Of a stretch of 34,555 bases of DNA, positions 6,405 through 14,457 are shown in pieces; the first letter of the stretch is position 1, and each line of letters starts with the position of its first letter. The position numbers were made by a program, and so were the translations under genes. Origin of the DNA: Candidatus Rothia avicola (GTDB lineage Bacteria > Actinomycetota > Actinomycetes > Actinomycetales > Micrococcaceae); contig DXCN01000062.1 of assembly GCA_019115985.1 (NCBI GenBank), positions 1-34,555 of the forward strand. The letters are read 5' to 3'. The notes below the pieces were generated by a model. The model had not been told where the DNA came from. It was given only the letters and a program-made list of their open reading frames with translations, and searched no databases.

Positions 6405-7634
6405 TTAGCGGGGCAGCGGAAGGTAGCTGACGGTGCTGCCTGCTGCCGTGCCAGCCGGGGGGACGAGGACCAGGGCGTCCGCTGTGGCGAAGGAGGTGAG
6501 CATGTGGGATTGGGTTTTGGGAAGGGGAGTGAGGGCTGCCTCGTGGGGTGAGGGGCTGAGGCTGGCAGGTAGCAGGCGCAGGTCGTGTTTGCGGTAGCCG
6601 GGTACCTCATGGGTGAGGACGCCGGTGGGCAGGTCAGCTAGGGGATTTGCGCTAGTGCCGGTGAGCCAGGGGGGGAGGTAGGAGTAGAGGGCGGTGTAGG
6701 CGGCCAGGGGGTTGCCGGGCAGGCCCAGGACGAGCGGCGCGGCCGGGTTGCTGCTGGCCGGTAGGCGGGCGGCTAGGGCCGGGTGGCCGGGGCGGATGGC
6801 GACGGATTCGAAGAGGTAGCTGGCCTGAAGGTCGTGGAGGGCGCGGCGCACCCAGTCGACGGTGGAGGTTGAGGAGCCGCCGGTGATCAGGAGCAGGTCG
6901 GCGCGGGTTGCGATGAGCCAGTCGGTGAGTTTGACTTTGCTATCGGGCAGGCGGCAGGTGCTGGTGACCGCCGCCCCGAGATCTTCGATGATGGAGGGGA
7001 AGGCCAGGGAGTAGGCGTCGCGTACCTGGCCGGGGCTGGGGAGGCCCGCGGTAATAATTTCGTTGCCGGTGTAGGCGATAGCCACGGTGGGGCGGGCGGT
7101 TACGGTCAGGATGTCGAGGCCGAGGGTGGCGAGGGCACCGAGGTGCCGGGCGGTGATACGGGTGCCCGCGGCAAGCACGCTGCTGCCTGCGGGGAGCTCT
7201 TCACCGGCGCGGCGGATGTCGGCCCCCGAAGCGGGGTAGCCCCGGCCACTAAAAAAACGGGGGTCGGGGCTGAGTATGTTGCCTTCTTGCAGGGCGTGTT
7301 CCTGGCGGATGACAGCTTCGGCACCCGGGGGAAGCAGCCCGCCGGTCAGAATGGGGGTTGCCTGGCCGGGGGTGAGGGGGAGGGTTTTGCGGTGGACGTT
7401 CTCGCCGTCGGCAGCTGGTGGGTGGGTCAGTACCTGCCAGGGCGGGGCACCGGCGGTAGCATAGCCGTCCATGGCTGAGGAGTCGTAGTGGGGAACGGGC
7501 AGTAGGGCGCGGGCATCGTGGGCCAGGGCTCTGCCCACGGCGTCAGCGAGGGGGACCTCTTCCTCAATGAGAGCCAGGGTTGCCCCCGCCCTGTGGAGGA
7601 GCTGCCTGGCCTGGTGCCAGCTGGTGTGGTGCAC
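6405..7634 (-). CDS. moeA: MoeA-like molybdopterin molybdotransferase (divergent paralogue, MoeA1)
   Basis: 409 residues, normal for MoeA, which inserts molybdate into adenylated molybdopterin. Family landmarks are SAMDGYA (55-59), TGNEI (189-193), TGGSSTSTVD (251-260) and LPGNP (305-309). Several differ from the consensus. Canonical TGDEL has become TGNEI, losing an aspartate that matters in E. coli MoeA. The GGxSxG loop is altered, and the usual KPGKP is RPGHP. This copy may have a specialised or reduced function, as a more canonical MoeA lies at 11509-12861. GTG 7634 is chosen because AAGGAG precedes it by six bases; an upstream ATG would overlap mobA. It is the last gene of the leftward moaA-moaD-mobA-moeA1 run, 11 bases after mobA. 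Confidence 0.85.
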   Translation of the reverse strand: MHHTSWHQARQLLHRAGATLALIEEEVPLADAVGRALAHDARALLPVPHYDSSAMDGYATAGAPPWQVLTHPPAADGENVHRKTLPLTPGQATPILTGGLLPPGAEAVIRQEHALQEGNILSPDPRFFSGRGYPASGADIRRAGEELPAGSSVLAAGTRITARHLGALATLGLDILTVTARPTVAIAYTGNEIITAGLPSPGQVRDAYSLAFPSIIEDLGAAVTSTCRLPDSKVKLTDWLIATRADLLLITGGSSTSTVDWVRRALHDLQASYLFESVAIRPGHPALAARLPASSNPAAPLVLGLPGNPLAAYTALYSYLPPWLTGTSANPLADLPTGVLTHEVPGYRKHDLRLLPASLSPSPHEAALTPLPKTQSHMLTSFATADALVLVPPAGTAAGSTVSYLPLPR

Positions 7635-7644
7635 GGTGGTCTCC

Positions 7645-8259
7645 TTAGGGCTGGGGCGGTGCCTGGGTGTAGCCTGCGGTGCGGGCGGCCTCCCAGGTAT
7701 CAACATCGGCGGTCAGTTCAGCAGGTAGTTCTAGTTCTGCGGGTTCAAGGGGGCTGAGAAAGCGACGGACGGAGGCGTTGGCGGTATCCCCGGCAAAGGC
7801 AGGAGCCAGGGCCGCGGCTCGGTAGATGCCCAGCAGGGGTTGGGTGATGCCCTCAGAGACAGCCCAGTAGCCGGTGACCTCTTGCGGTGCGGACGCTGCC
7901 GCCTGCACAAGTAGGGGAACAGCGGCCTGGGCGCGGGGCAGGTCGCAGGAAAGAACCAGTACCCAGTGGTGGGAGAGCACCGAAAAGTCAGGTTGGGCTG
8001 CTGCCAGGGCCGCAAGCCCGGCAGAAATACCGGCTGCTGGCCCGCTAAAGACCGGTTCTTCGCGGGTCAGTAGGACGCCGGTGGGAAGGGTGAGCTCTGC
8101 CGGGCCGACGACCACACGGTGCTCCGCACCCGTGCAGGCGGCGAGAACTCCGTCGAGCAGGGTGTGCTTACCGTTAGAGAGCAGGGCCTTGGGCACCCCG
8201 CCGAGGCGGGAGGAGCGTCCGCCCGCCAGAATCAGGGCCGAGTAGCTGGGGGTCTTCAC
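7645..8259 (-). CDS. mobA: Molybdenum cofactor guanylyltransferase (MobA)
   Basis: 204 residues. MobA joins GMP from GTP to molybdopterin to make the guanine-dinucleotide (MGD) form required by NarG-type enzymes. The nucleotide-binding loop is ILAGGRSSRLGGVPKALL near the N-terminus, with the lysine at about residue 24. REEPVFSGPAAGI and VLSCDLP follow; the last carries the metal-binding aspartate of this Rossmann-like nucleotidyltransferase family. GTG 8259 follows AGGAGG eight bases upstream. The moaD stop is 11 bases before this start, so the two genes are tightly linked. A MobA-like protein for another nucleotidyl transfer is possible, but the location among Moco genes makes MobA much the best reading. 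Confidence 0.9.
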   Translation of the reverse strand: MKTPSYSALILAGGRSSRLGGVPKALLSNGKHTLLDGVLAACTGAEHRVVVGPAELTLPTGVLLTREEPVFSGPAAGISAGLAALAAAQPDFSVLSHHWVLVLSCDLPRAQAAVPLLVQAAASAPQEVTGYWAVSEGITQPLLGIYRAAALAPAFAGDTANASVRRFLSPLEPAELELPAELTADVDTWEAARTAGYTQAPPQP

Positions 8260-8270
8260 GGGTTTTCCTC

Positions 8271-8552
8271 CTAGCCGCCGGCAAAGGGCGGGAGCACATC
8301 CAGACGCTCAGCCTGCGTCAGGAGCGCCGGGTCATCGAGCTGCTCGTCGGTGGCGGCAACCCCGTCGACGAGGAAGGTGCAGCGCGGCAGAATATCGGCC
8401 AGGGTCTGGCCCGAGGGAGTGCTGCCGGTGAATTCTTCTGCCAGGTAGGTACGAACCCCGGCAAGAGTGGGAGCAGGTAGCTGGGCTGGGTCCAGGGTGA
8501 GGCTGGGGCGGCCCGCTGCCGCCCGGGCTGCGGCGAAAAAGTTAATCTGCAT
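8271..8552 (-). CDS. moaD: Molybdopterin synthase small subunit (MoaD)
   Basis: 93 residues with the beta-grasp ubiquitin-like fold of MoaD/ThiS proteins. The C-terminus is LPPFAGG; the terminal Gly-Gly is adenylated by MoeB, converted to a thiocarboxylate, and donates sulfur to cyclic pyranopterin monophosphate in the MoaD-MoaE complex. The start MQINFFAAARAAAG and the middle LVDGVAA are typical. ATG 8552 follows AAGGA. It sits 16 bases downstream of moaA and 11 before mobA in the same leftward transcript. ThiS is an alternative for a short GG-ending protein, but no thiamine genes are nearby. Confidence 0.92.
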   Translation of the reverse strand: MQINFFAAARAAAGRPSLTLDPAQLPAPTLAGVRTYLAEEFTGSTPSGQTLADILPRCTFLVDGVAATDEQLDDPALLTQAERLDVLPPFAGG

Positions 8553-8568
8553 AGAAAGTCCTTGAATC

Positions 8569-9702
8569 TTAGCCGCCGATGGCGCTCATGGATCGAGTAG
8601 GTTGGGTGAAATCGGGGGTGTCGAAGCCGACCGTATCCTTGCCGTGGGCCTTGGGCTTGGCCCACATGGCTCCGCGCCAGATCTGGGCCAGTTCAGCATC
8701 GCTGGCCCCGCCGCGCAGGGCACCCATAAGGTCGGTCTCGGTCAGGGAGAAGAGGCAGGATCGCACCTTGCCGTCGGCGGTAATGCGGGTCCGGGTGCAG
8801 GCTGAGCAGAAAGGCTCGGTGACCGAAGCGATGATACCCACCTGCCCCAGGGGCTCTGCTGTATCGGCGTGACCGAGCGGGTAGACGTCCCAGAGCGCTG
8901 CGGGTGAGGCCCCGCGCGGACGCCCGTGGGGCAGCAGGTCGTAGTGGTCGGCCAGGCGCTGACGAATCTGTTCGGCGGTGATGGTGCCTTCGCGCGTCCA
9001 GTTGTGGTCGGCGTCCAGGGGCATCTGCTCGATAAAACGGAGCTGGTAGCCCCCTTCCAGCGCCCAGGCAAGGAGCTCGTGACCCTGAGTGTCGTTGACC
9101 CCGGCCATGAGGACAGCATTAATTTTGAGGGGGGTGAGCCCAGCTGCTGTGGCCGCCTCAATTCCGGTGAGCACGGAGGCCAGCTTGTCTCTGCGGGTGA
9201 GCTGGGCAAAGGTTTCGGGGCAGATGGTATCGAGGGAGACGTTCACCCGGTTGAGCCCGGCTGCTGCCAGGGCGTCAACTTTTTTCTCGAGCCCTATGCC
9301 GTTGGTGGTCAGGGCGATGGGCAGGTGGGGGTGGTCGGCACGGACGGCCGCGATGATGTCGGTCAGGTCAGCTCGTACCAGGGGTTCGCCGCCGGTGAAG
9401 CGTACCTCTTCTATCCCTAGATTCTGTACGCCCACCCGTACCAGGCGGACCACCTCATCGAGGGTGAGAAGCTGGCTACCCGGGAGCCAGTTGAGCCCCT
9501 CGGCGGGCATGCAGTAGACGCAGCGCAGGTTGCACTTGTCCATGAGCGAGATGCGCAGGTCGGTGGCGGTTCTACCCCAGCGGTCAGCGAGAGGCCCGCT
9601 GGTGGGTGCCCCCTGCCGGGCGGCGGCAGTCAGACCACCGGTGACCACGGGGATGGTAGAACCCAGGGGAACCGGGGGAACGGGGGCGGAGGACTGGGGC
9701 AT
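8569..9702 (-). CDS. moaA: GTP 3',8-cyclase (MoaA), radical SAM enzyme
   Basis: 377 residues from ATG 9702. MoaA carries out the first step of molybdenum cofactor synthesis, the radical rearrangement of GTP that leads, with MoaC, to cyclic pyranopterin monophosphate. The radical-SAM cluster motif is CNLRCVYC (C57, C61, C64). GEPLVRADL is the SAM-binding GGEP region. The second, substrate-binding cluster is built by CSACTRTRITADGKVRSC near the C-terminus. The protein ends IGG, the conserved MoaA C-terminal Gly-Gly. A GTG at 9708 is two codons upstream and in frame; neither start has a good Shine-Dalgarno sequence. TAAGAT on the minus strand at 9724-9719 would place transcription only a few bases before either start. 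It heads the leftward operon and is divergent from modA. Confidence 0.95.
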   Translation of the reverse strand: MPQSSAPVPPVPLGSTIPVVTGGLTAAARQGAPTSGPLADRWGRTATDLRISLMDKCNLRCVYCMPAEGLNWLPGSQLLTLDEVVRLVRVGVQNLGIEEVRFTGGEPLVRADLTDIIAAVRADHPHLPIALTTNGIGLEKKVDALAAAGLNRVNVSLDTICPETFAQLTRRDKLASVLTGIEAATAAGLTPLKINAVLMAGVNDTQGHELLAWALEGGYQLRFIEQMPLDADHNWTREGTITAEQIRQRLADHYDLLPHGRPRGASPAALWDVYPLGHADTAEPLGQVGIIASVTEPFCSACTRTRITADGKVRSCLFSLTETDLMGALRGGASDAELAQIWRGAMWAKPKAHGKDTVGFDTPDFTQPTRSMSAIGG

Positions 9703-9721
9703 ACCCACACTTTCACAAATC

Positions 9722-9748
9722 TTAATCAGTATTTCAGATGTAATATTT
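9722..9748 (+). promoter_or_regulatory. Shared 27-bp motif, copy A (moaA/modA divergent promoter)
   Basis: TTAATCAGTATTT at 9722-9734, then N3-A-N6 and ATTT at 9745-9748. The same pattern occurs at 12887-12913 (minus strand) and 15651-15677. CACAAA at 9714-9719 extends the match with the moaC copy. It overlaps a possible moaA -10 box (TAAGAT, minus strand 9724-9719). The protein that would bind is unknown. Confidence 0.6.
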
Positions 9749-9844
9749 AGCCTATCGAAACCGGGTGAAGAACACCACCTGGCTCTACACTAATCTATAG
9801 AAACAAACCAGCCCAGGCTACTGTTACCCGCGCCAGGAGGACTC

Positions 9845-10636
9845 GTGCGCCGCCCCACCCTAGCTACCCTGCCCCTCATCCTTGCCCTTGCGGCCTGCGC
9901 TCCCGGCTCACCGGCGTCCGCCCCCGAGAGCAGTCAGGGGAGCACCGGTGCGGACGCCCCCGTGCAGGTCTTTGCGGCGGCCTCCCTGGGAGCCGTGGGC
10001 GATGAACTCATCGCAGCCTACCGCCAAGAAAACCCGCAGGCTGACATCACCGCCACCTACGCGGGGTCATCCCAACTGGTGACCCAGATGACCGAGGGGG
10101 CCACTCCCGACCTGCTGATGACCGCCGATAACACCACCATGACCCAGGCTATCGAAAAGGTTGAAGAACTGGCCGGCGTCACCCCCGAAACCATCGCCAC
10201 CAATGCCCTGGTACTGGCCACCGCCCCCGGCAACCCCGCTGCCATCGATAGTGTAGATGACCTGGCTGCAAGCGGCGTCATGACCGCAATCTGCGCCCAG
10301 GAAGTACCCTGCGGACGCCTGGCCCACCAGGAGCTCACCCGCCAGGGAATCACCCCGGCGACCTCCACCGAAGAAGCAAATGTCTCGGCGGTCGCCACTA
10401 AGGTAGCTACCGGCCAGGTGGATGCCGGCTTTATCTACTCCACCGACGCCACCGCCCTCTCTGCCACCGAAGATATCACCGTCATCGACCTGCCCGACCT
10501 AGAGCGCAATGCCTACCCCCTGGCCCTGACCACCACAGGTCAGGCCAAGGCAAGCGCCCAGGATTTTGCCAACTGGCTCGCCACCTCTGAAAAAGCTGCC
10601 CAGATTCTTACTGCCTACGGCTTCAAACCTGCCTAA
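9845..10636 (+). CDS. modA: Molybdate ABC transporter, substrate-binding lipoprotein (ModA)
   Basis: 263 residues. ModA captures molybdate (and tungstate) outside the membrane and delivers it to ModB. A short basic start and hydrophobic stretch end in the lipobox LAAC, with the lipidated cysteine at residue 18, then a Ser/Pro/Gly-rich linker. The binding domain starts at VQVFAAASLGAV, where the AAASL serine contacts the anion. It has the family's SSQLVTQM and PDLLMTADN segments. GTG 9845 follows AGGAGG (9835-9840). It is divergent from moaA and shares the 142-base regulatory region carrying copy A of the 27-bp motif. modB starts nine bases after the stop. Confidence 0.95.
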   Translation: MRRPTLATLPLILALAACAPGSPASAPESSQGSTGADAPVQVFAAASLGAVGDELIAAYRQENPQADITATYAGSSQLVTQMTEGATPDLLMTADNTTMTQAIEKVEELAGVTPETIATNALVLATAPGNPAAIDSVDDLAASGVMTAICAQEVPCGRLAHQELTRQGITPATSTEEANVSAVATKVATGQVDAGFIYSTDATALSATEDITVIDLPDLERNAYPLALTTTGQAKASAQDFANWLATSEKAAQILTAYGFKPA

Positions 10637-10645
10637 ACTAGGACT

Positions 10646-11512
10646 ATGAGCACACCTGGCCCCGCACCCGCCCCGCCCCGGCCCGGCGGCAGCCCCTTTA
10701 CGTCCGTACCGGCCCACGCTGTGCTCCCCACCCTGCTCACCCTGGCCCTGATTGCCGGGCCCCTGCTGGCCCTTCTGGTGCGGACCCCCTGGGGGAGCCT
10801 GCCCCAGCTTCTGACGGAACCGGCTGCCCTGGGTGCCGTTAGGCTCTCGGTGCTCACAGCCCTGGCTACCACCCTTATCTCGGCCCTGCTGGGCACCCCC
10901 ACCGCTCTGGTACTTGCCACGGTGCTCGAAAAATCGCGGGCCCGCCGCCTGACCTGGCCCCTCTACGGGCTGATCTATACCCCCATCATTTTCTCCCCGG
11001 TGGTTTCGGGTCTGGCCCTGCTCTTCTTCTGGGGTCGGCGCGGGCTGCTCGGTTCCTGGCTTGATGCCGCCGGTATCTCGGTGGCTTACACCCCGCTGGC
11101 TGTGGTGCTGGCCCAAACTTTTGTTGCCCTGCCCTTCTTTGTGGCCACCCTGGTCACCACCCTGCGGGCTCTGCCGCCAGAGTACGCCGAAATCGCCCGG
11201 CTTGAGGGGGCCAGCCCCGCGGAGGTCACCACCCGGGTGCTGCTCCCGCTAGCCACCCCCGGGCTGCTGACGGCAGCCGTCCTGACCTTCGCCCGTGCCC
11301 TGGGCGAATACGGAGCCACCGTTACTTTTGCCGGAAATATCGAGGGCGTCACCCGAACTATCCCGCTGGCCATTGAGCTGGCTCTGAGCTCCAACCGCAT
11401 GGAGGCAGCCCTGGGTGCAGCCCTCATGCTCATTGCCCTCTACATCAGTCTGCTCGCCGCTGGAGCCCTGGCCCTCTGGCTGGGGCGACTGAAAGGAGGC
11501 CGCCCCTTATGA
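10646..11512 (+). CDS. modB: Molybdate ABC transporter permease (ModB)
   Basis: 288 residues with about six membrane helices after a Pro-rich cytoplasmic start. The permease-ATPase coupling (EAA) loop is seen as EIARLEGASPAEVTTRVLLP, and the ModB-typical ALGEYGATVTFAGN follows. It forms the channel for molybdate bound by ModA. The protein ends without any ATP-binding domain, and no modC follows: the next gene is moeA2, whose ATG overlaps the modB TGA (ATGA at 11509-11512). The ATPase must come from elsewhere in the genome, either a distant modC or a shared ATPase. The overlap suggests translational coupling of uptake and Mo insertion. Confidence 0.93.
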   Translation: MSTPGPAPAPPRPGGSPFTSVPAHAVLPTLLTLALIAGPLLALLVRTPWGSLPQLLTEPAALGAVRLSVLTALATTLISALLGTPTALVLATVLEKSRARRLTWPLYGLIYTPIIFSPVVSGLALLFFWGRRGLLGSWLDAAGISVAYTPLAVVLAQTFVALPFFVATLVTTLRALPPEYAEIARLEGASPAEVTTRVLLPLATPGLLTAAVLTFARALGEYGATVTFAGNIEGVTRTIPLAIELALSSNRMEAALGAALMLIALYISLLAAGALALWLGRLKGGRPL

Positions 11513-12861
11513 CGCTGCCTACAGAACCCCCTACAGAAAGCCTTGCCCACCTGCTTCCCACTGGCTCCCGTCTTCAGCCGCAGGCCTACGCTTCTTGTGT
11601 GCGCGACCTGGTGGCTGCCACTGTCGCCCGCACCCCCTATAGCCTGCCCCTGGGGGAGGCCGCCGGGTGCCAGCTCGCTGAACCCCTCTACGCGCTGGCC
11701 CCCCAGCCCTCCTTCGCCAACTCCCAGATGGATGGTTACGCCCTCACCAGCGTTGCCGCCCGGGCGGCCCAGCGGGTTTTTCGGGTGGGGCAGGACGTTC
11801 CTGCCGGAGCCACCGGAGCAGGGCTACCGGTGAGTGATACCCTGGTCTACCCGGTCATGACGGGGGCTCCGCTGCCGGAGGGCTACACCACCGTAGTCCC
11901 CGTCGAGCGCACCAGCCCTGTGGCCGGAGAGACGGGCGCCGCGGGCTTCGTAGCCGAGGGCGGGCAGGTGGAGATACCCCCGGTTACCCCCGGTGCTTTC
12001 GTACGGGCTGTAGGGGAGGACGTTGCAGCAGGCCAGCTCCTAGCAGAAGACGGCAGCCGTCTGACCCCGGCCCTCATCGGCGCCCTGGCCGCCCAGGGAA
12101 TCGCGAGCGTGCCGGTCTACCGCCCCCTTCGGGTGCTGGTGGTGACCGGCGGTGACGAGGTCGCTGGGGCAGGCCGGGTGCCTGCTGCCGGGCAGATTTT
12201 TGACGCCAACGGCCCGGTGCTGGCGGCCCTGCTTCGTCAGGAGGGCTGCACCACCGACCACCTGTCCATCGGGGACTCGGTAGAAGGTTTCTGCATGGCC
12301 CTGCAAGGTGCCCTAACCCGCTGGGTGCCCGACCTCATCGTGACCAGCGGCGGTATCAGCCACGGCAAATACGAGGTGGTGCGTCTGGGGCTGGCGGCTT
12401 TGGCTACTGCTCCTGCCGGTGGGGGACGGGTGAGGGCCAGCTGGTTCGGCCATGTTGCCCAGCAGCCCGGTGGCCCCCAGGGCCTGGCCCTGTTTGAGGC
12501 CCCCGACGGTAGGGTGCTGCCGGTACTCTGCCTGCCGGGCAACCCGGTGAGCACCCTCATCAGCTACCATCTGCTCCTGCGTCCTGCCCTGGCCCACCTG
12601 GCAGGGGAGGGGGGAGCGGACGCTTACGGCCAGCTAGTGCTCGATGCCCCCATCATGGCACCGGATGGAAAAACCCAGTACCGCCGAGCCCGCCTCACCC
12701 GCCAGGCTCGGGCGGACGGGAGCGTCCTAACCCTGCTGACTCCGGCCGCCGCAACCGGCTCCCACCTGCTCCTACAGGCAGCCTGCGCCGATGCCCTGGT
12801 GGAACTGGAACCGGGGCGAACCTACCGCGGCGGTGAACTGGTGCGGTATATTGCCCTGTGA
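11509..12861 (+). CDS. moeA: Molybdopterin molybdotransferase (MoeA2)
   Basis: 450 residues. MoeA uses adenylated molybdopterin and molybdate to make active Mo-molybdopterin. The motifs are closer to the actinobacterial norm than in the paralogue at 6405-7634: SQMDGYA (72-78), VVTGGDEV, TSGGISHGKYEVVR and LCLPGNPVST, with a C-terminal beta-barrel domain IV. An N-terminal extension of about 25 residues precedes the first domain. The gene is the third in modA-modB-moeA2 and overlaps modB by four bases, so molybdate import and insertion are co-expressed. It is followed by an 81-base gap with the moaC promoter. Which of the two MoeA proteins serves nitrate reductase cannot be told from sequence, but this one is the likelier main enzyme. 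Confidence 0.93.
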   Translation: MTLPTEPPTESLAHLLPTGSRLQPQAYASCVRDLVAATVARTPYSLPLGEAAGCQLAEPLYALAPQPSFANSQMDGYALTSVAARAAQRVFRVGQDVPAGATGAGLPVSDTLVYPVMTGAPLPEGYTTVVPVERTSPVAGETGAAGFVAEGGQVEIPPVTPGAFVRAVGEDVAAGQLLAEDGSRLTPALIGALAAQGIASVPVYRPLRVLVVTGGDEVAGAGRVPAAGQIFDANGPVLAALLRQEGCTTDHLSIGDSVEGFCMALQGALTRWVPDLIVTSGGISHGKYEVVRLGLAALATAPAGGGRVRASWFGHVAQQPGGPQGLALFEAPDGRVLPVLCLPGNPVSTLISYHLLLRPALAHLAGEGGADAYGQLVLDAPIMAPDGKTQYRRARLTRQARADGSVLTLLTPAAATGSHLLLQAACADALVELEPGRTYRGGELVRYIAL

Positions 12862-12886
12862 GGCGCAGGTAGACACCCCTGCCAGC

Positions 12887-12913
12887 AAATCACGTATAGT
12901 AAATACTGATTAA
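12887..12913 (-). promoter_or_regulatory. Shared 27-bp motif, copy B (upstream of moaC)
   Basis: On the minus strand TTAATCAGTATTT occupies 12913-12901, followed by ten bases and ATTT at 12890-12887. Thirteen bases are identical to copy A, and CACAAA flanks it as there. It lies 30-56 bases before the moaC ATG, in the same orientation relative to moaC as copy A is to moaA. Confidence 0.6.
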
Positions 12914-12942
12914 TTTTGTGTTGAGAGGCTAAGCCAAGGACC

Positions 12943-13434
12943 ATGACCGCCCCCACCCCCAACGGAAACCTCACCCACGTGCGTGCCGACGGCAGCGCCC
13001 ACATGGTTGACGTCACCGAAAAGAACGAAACCACCCGCACCGCCATAGCCGAGGGCTACGTCATCACCCGGGCAGACGTCATCGACAAAATCTTCGACGC
13101 CGACCTACCCAAGGGGGACGCCCTGCCCGTCGCCCGCGTCGCCGGCATCATGGCAGCCAAGAAAACCCCCGATATCATCCCGCTCTGCCACCCCCTGCCC
13201 CTGGGCAAAATCACCATCGACTTCGAACGCCACCCCGACCGCCTCCGCATCGAAGCCCTGGTTAAAACCCGCGGCGTCACCGGCGTCGAAATGGAAGCCC
13301 TCAGTGCGGTCTCCGGCGCAGCCCTCACCGTCTACGACATGATCAAGGCCGTCGATAAGCAGGCCACCATCACCGGCCTGCGGGTCCTGGAAAAAACCGG
13401 CGGAAAATCCGGCGACTGGAAGGTAGAGCAGTGA
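12943..13434 (+). CDS. moaC: Cyclic pyranopterin monophosphate synthase (MoaC)
   Basis: 163 residues. MoaC converts the 3',8-cyclo-GTP product of MoaA into cyclic pyranopterin monophosphate. Conserved segments are MVDVTEKNETTRTA (21-34), KKTPDIIPLCHPLPL (73-87), GVTGVEMEAL (111-120) and YDMIKAVDK (131-139), which carry the active-site histidine, lysine and aspartate residues of the family. It heads a tightly packed set moaC-mogA-moaE-moeB; its TGA overlaps the mogA GTG. The start is supported by homology at the N-terminus; the nearest AAGGA is only two bases from the ATG, so initiation may depend on GAGAGG further upstream. Copy B of the 27-bp motif lies in its promoter. Confidence 0.96.
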   Translation: MTAPTPNGNLTHVRADGSAHMVDVTEKNETTRTAIAEGYVITRADVIDKIFDADLPKGDALPVARVAGIMAAKKTPDIIPLCHPLPLGKITIDFERHPDRLRIEALVKTRGVTGVEMEALSAVSGAALTVYDMIKAVDKQATITGLRVLEKTGGKSGDWKVEQ

Positions 13435-13934
13435 GCAGCAGCTACACCCTGCCCGAGAACCGCACCGGCCTAGTGATCGTGGCCTCTACCCGGGCCGCCC
13501 GCGGAATCTACGAGGATAGGTCTGGCCCCCTGGCAGTAGCCTGGCTACGCGACCAGGGCTTCGATACCCCCGACGCGGTCGTCGTAGCGGATGCCGACGT
13601 CCCCGCCTATATCGATCGGCTGGTTGCAGCCGGTAACCTGCCCACCTTTATCCTGACCAGCGGTGGAACCGGCCTCAACTCAGACGACACAACCGTCGAA
13701 GCCGTGCGCCCCCACCTGACCAAAGAAGTACCCGGCATCATGCACGCCTTCTGGAATCAGGGCCTCAACAACACCCCCGCCGCTGTCCTCTCCCGCGGAG
13801 TCGCCGGCGTCATCGGCACCAGCTTCATCATGACCCTGCCCGGCTCCACCGGAGGAGTCAAGGACGGCTGTGCCGTGCTCGAACCCCTCGTCACCCACAT
13901 CTGCCGCCAGCTAGAGGACTACCATGACCACTAA
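13431..13934 (+). CDS. mogA: Molybdopterin adenylyltransferase (MogA/MoaB family)
   Basis: 167 residues of the MoCF-biosynthesis fold. The enzyme adenylates molybdopterin, preparing it for MoeA. Motifs are LTSGGTG (75-81), the DDTT catalytic region (85-88), and LPGSTGG (136-142). The GTG start overlaps the moaC stop (GTGA), and the 3' end overlaps moaE by 11 bases, so the three proteins are probably translationally coupled. Family members are called MogA, MoaB or Cnx1G-like; sequence alone does not choose between MogA and the sometimes inactive MoaB. With no other adenylyltransferase in the cluster, this one must serve that step. Confidence 0.92.
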   Translation: MSSSYTLPENRTGLVIVASTRAARGIYEDRSGPLAVAWLRDQGFDTPDAVVVADADVPAYIDRLVAAGNLPTFILTSGGTGLNSDDTTVEAVRPHLTKEVPGIMHAFWNQGLNNTPAAVLSRGVAGVIGTSFIMTLPGSTGGVKDGCAVLEPLVTHICRQLEDYHDH

Positions 13935-14445
13935 CCCCAGAAATCCTCACACCACCGGCCCCTCCCCGGCCAACCCCTATGCCGGGCGTCCACTCGAACC
14001 GGTAGATTCCACAGTCGTACACGCCTCCATCACCGAAGAGCCCCTCGAACCCCTCCTCACTGCCGCCAAGCAGGCAACCATGACCCGCGCCATGGGCGCC
14101 CTCGTCGTCTTCGACGGCATCGTGCGCGACCACGACCACGGCCAGCCGGTAGCCGCCCTAGCCTACTCTGCTCACCCCCAGGCGTCCGACTACCTGGAAG
14201 AAACCCTGAACTCGGTGGTGCACGAAATCCCCGGCGTGCGCCTCTGGGCCGCCCACCGCATCGGCCCCATCCCCATCGGAGAATCAGCCCTCACCGTCCT
14301 AGCGGCTGCAGCCCACCGCGGCACAGCCTTCACCGCCTGCTCCCTGGCCGCCGACCGCATCAAGGCTCGGGTGCCGATTTGGAAAGAACAAGAACTCACC
14401 GACGGCAGCGTGCAGTGGGTAGGAATCGATACGCCTACCGGCTAG
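13924..14445 (+). CDS. moaE: Molybdopterin synthase large subunit (MoaE)
   Basis: 173 residues. MoaE binds the MoaD C-terminus and builds the dithiolene of molybdopterin from cyclic pyranopterin monophosphate. Conserved parts are GALVVFDGIVRDHD (58-71), AAHRIGPIPIGE (109-120) and IKARVPIWKEQ (146-156), where K147 and K154 correspond to the catalytic lysines. A Pro-rich extension of about 27 residues comes before the usual start of the domain; it has no predicted function and could be a mis-start, but it lies in the overlap with mogA and carries the only good ATG. A 12-base gap leads to moeB. Confidence 0.94.
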   Translation: MTTNPRNPHTTGPSPANPYAGRPLEPVDSTVVHASITEEPLEPLLTAAKQATMTRAMGALVVFDGIVRDHDHGQPVAALAYSAHPQASDYLEETLNSVVHEIPGVRLWAAHRIGPIPIGESALTVLAAAAHRGTAFTACSLAADRIKARVPIWKEQELTDGSVQWVGIDTPTG

Positions 14446-14457
14446 AAAGGGCCCACC

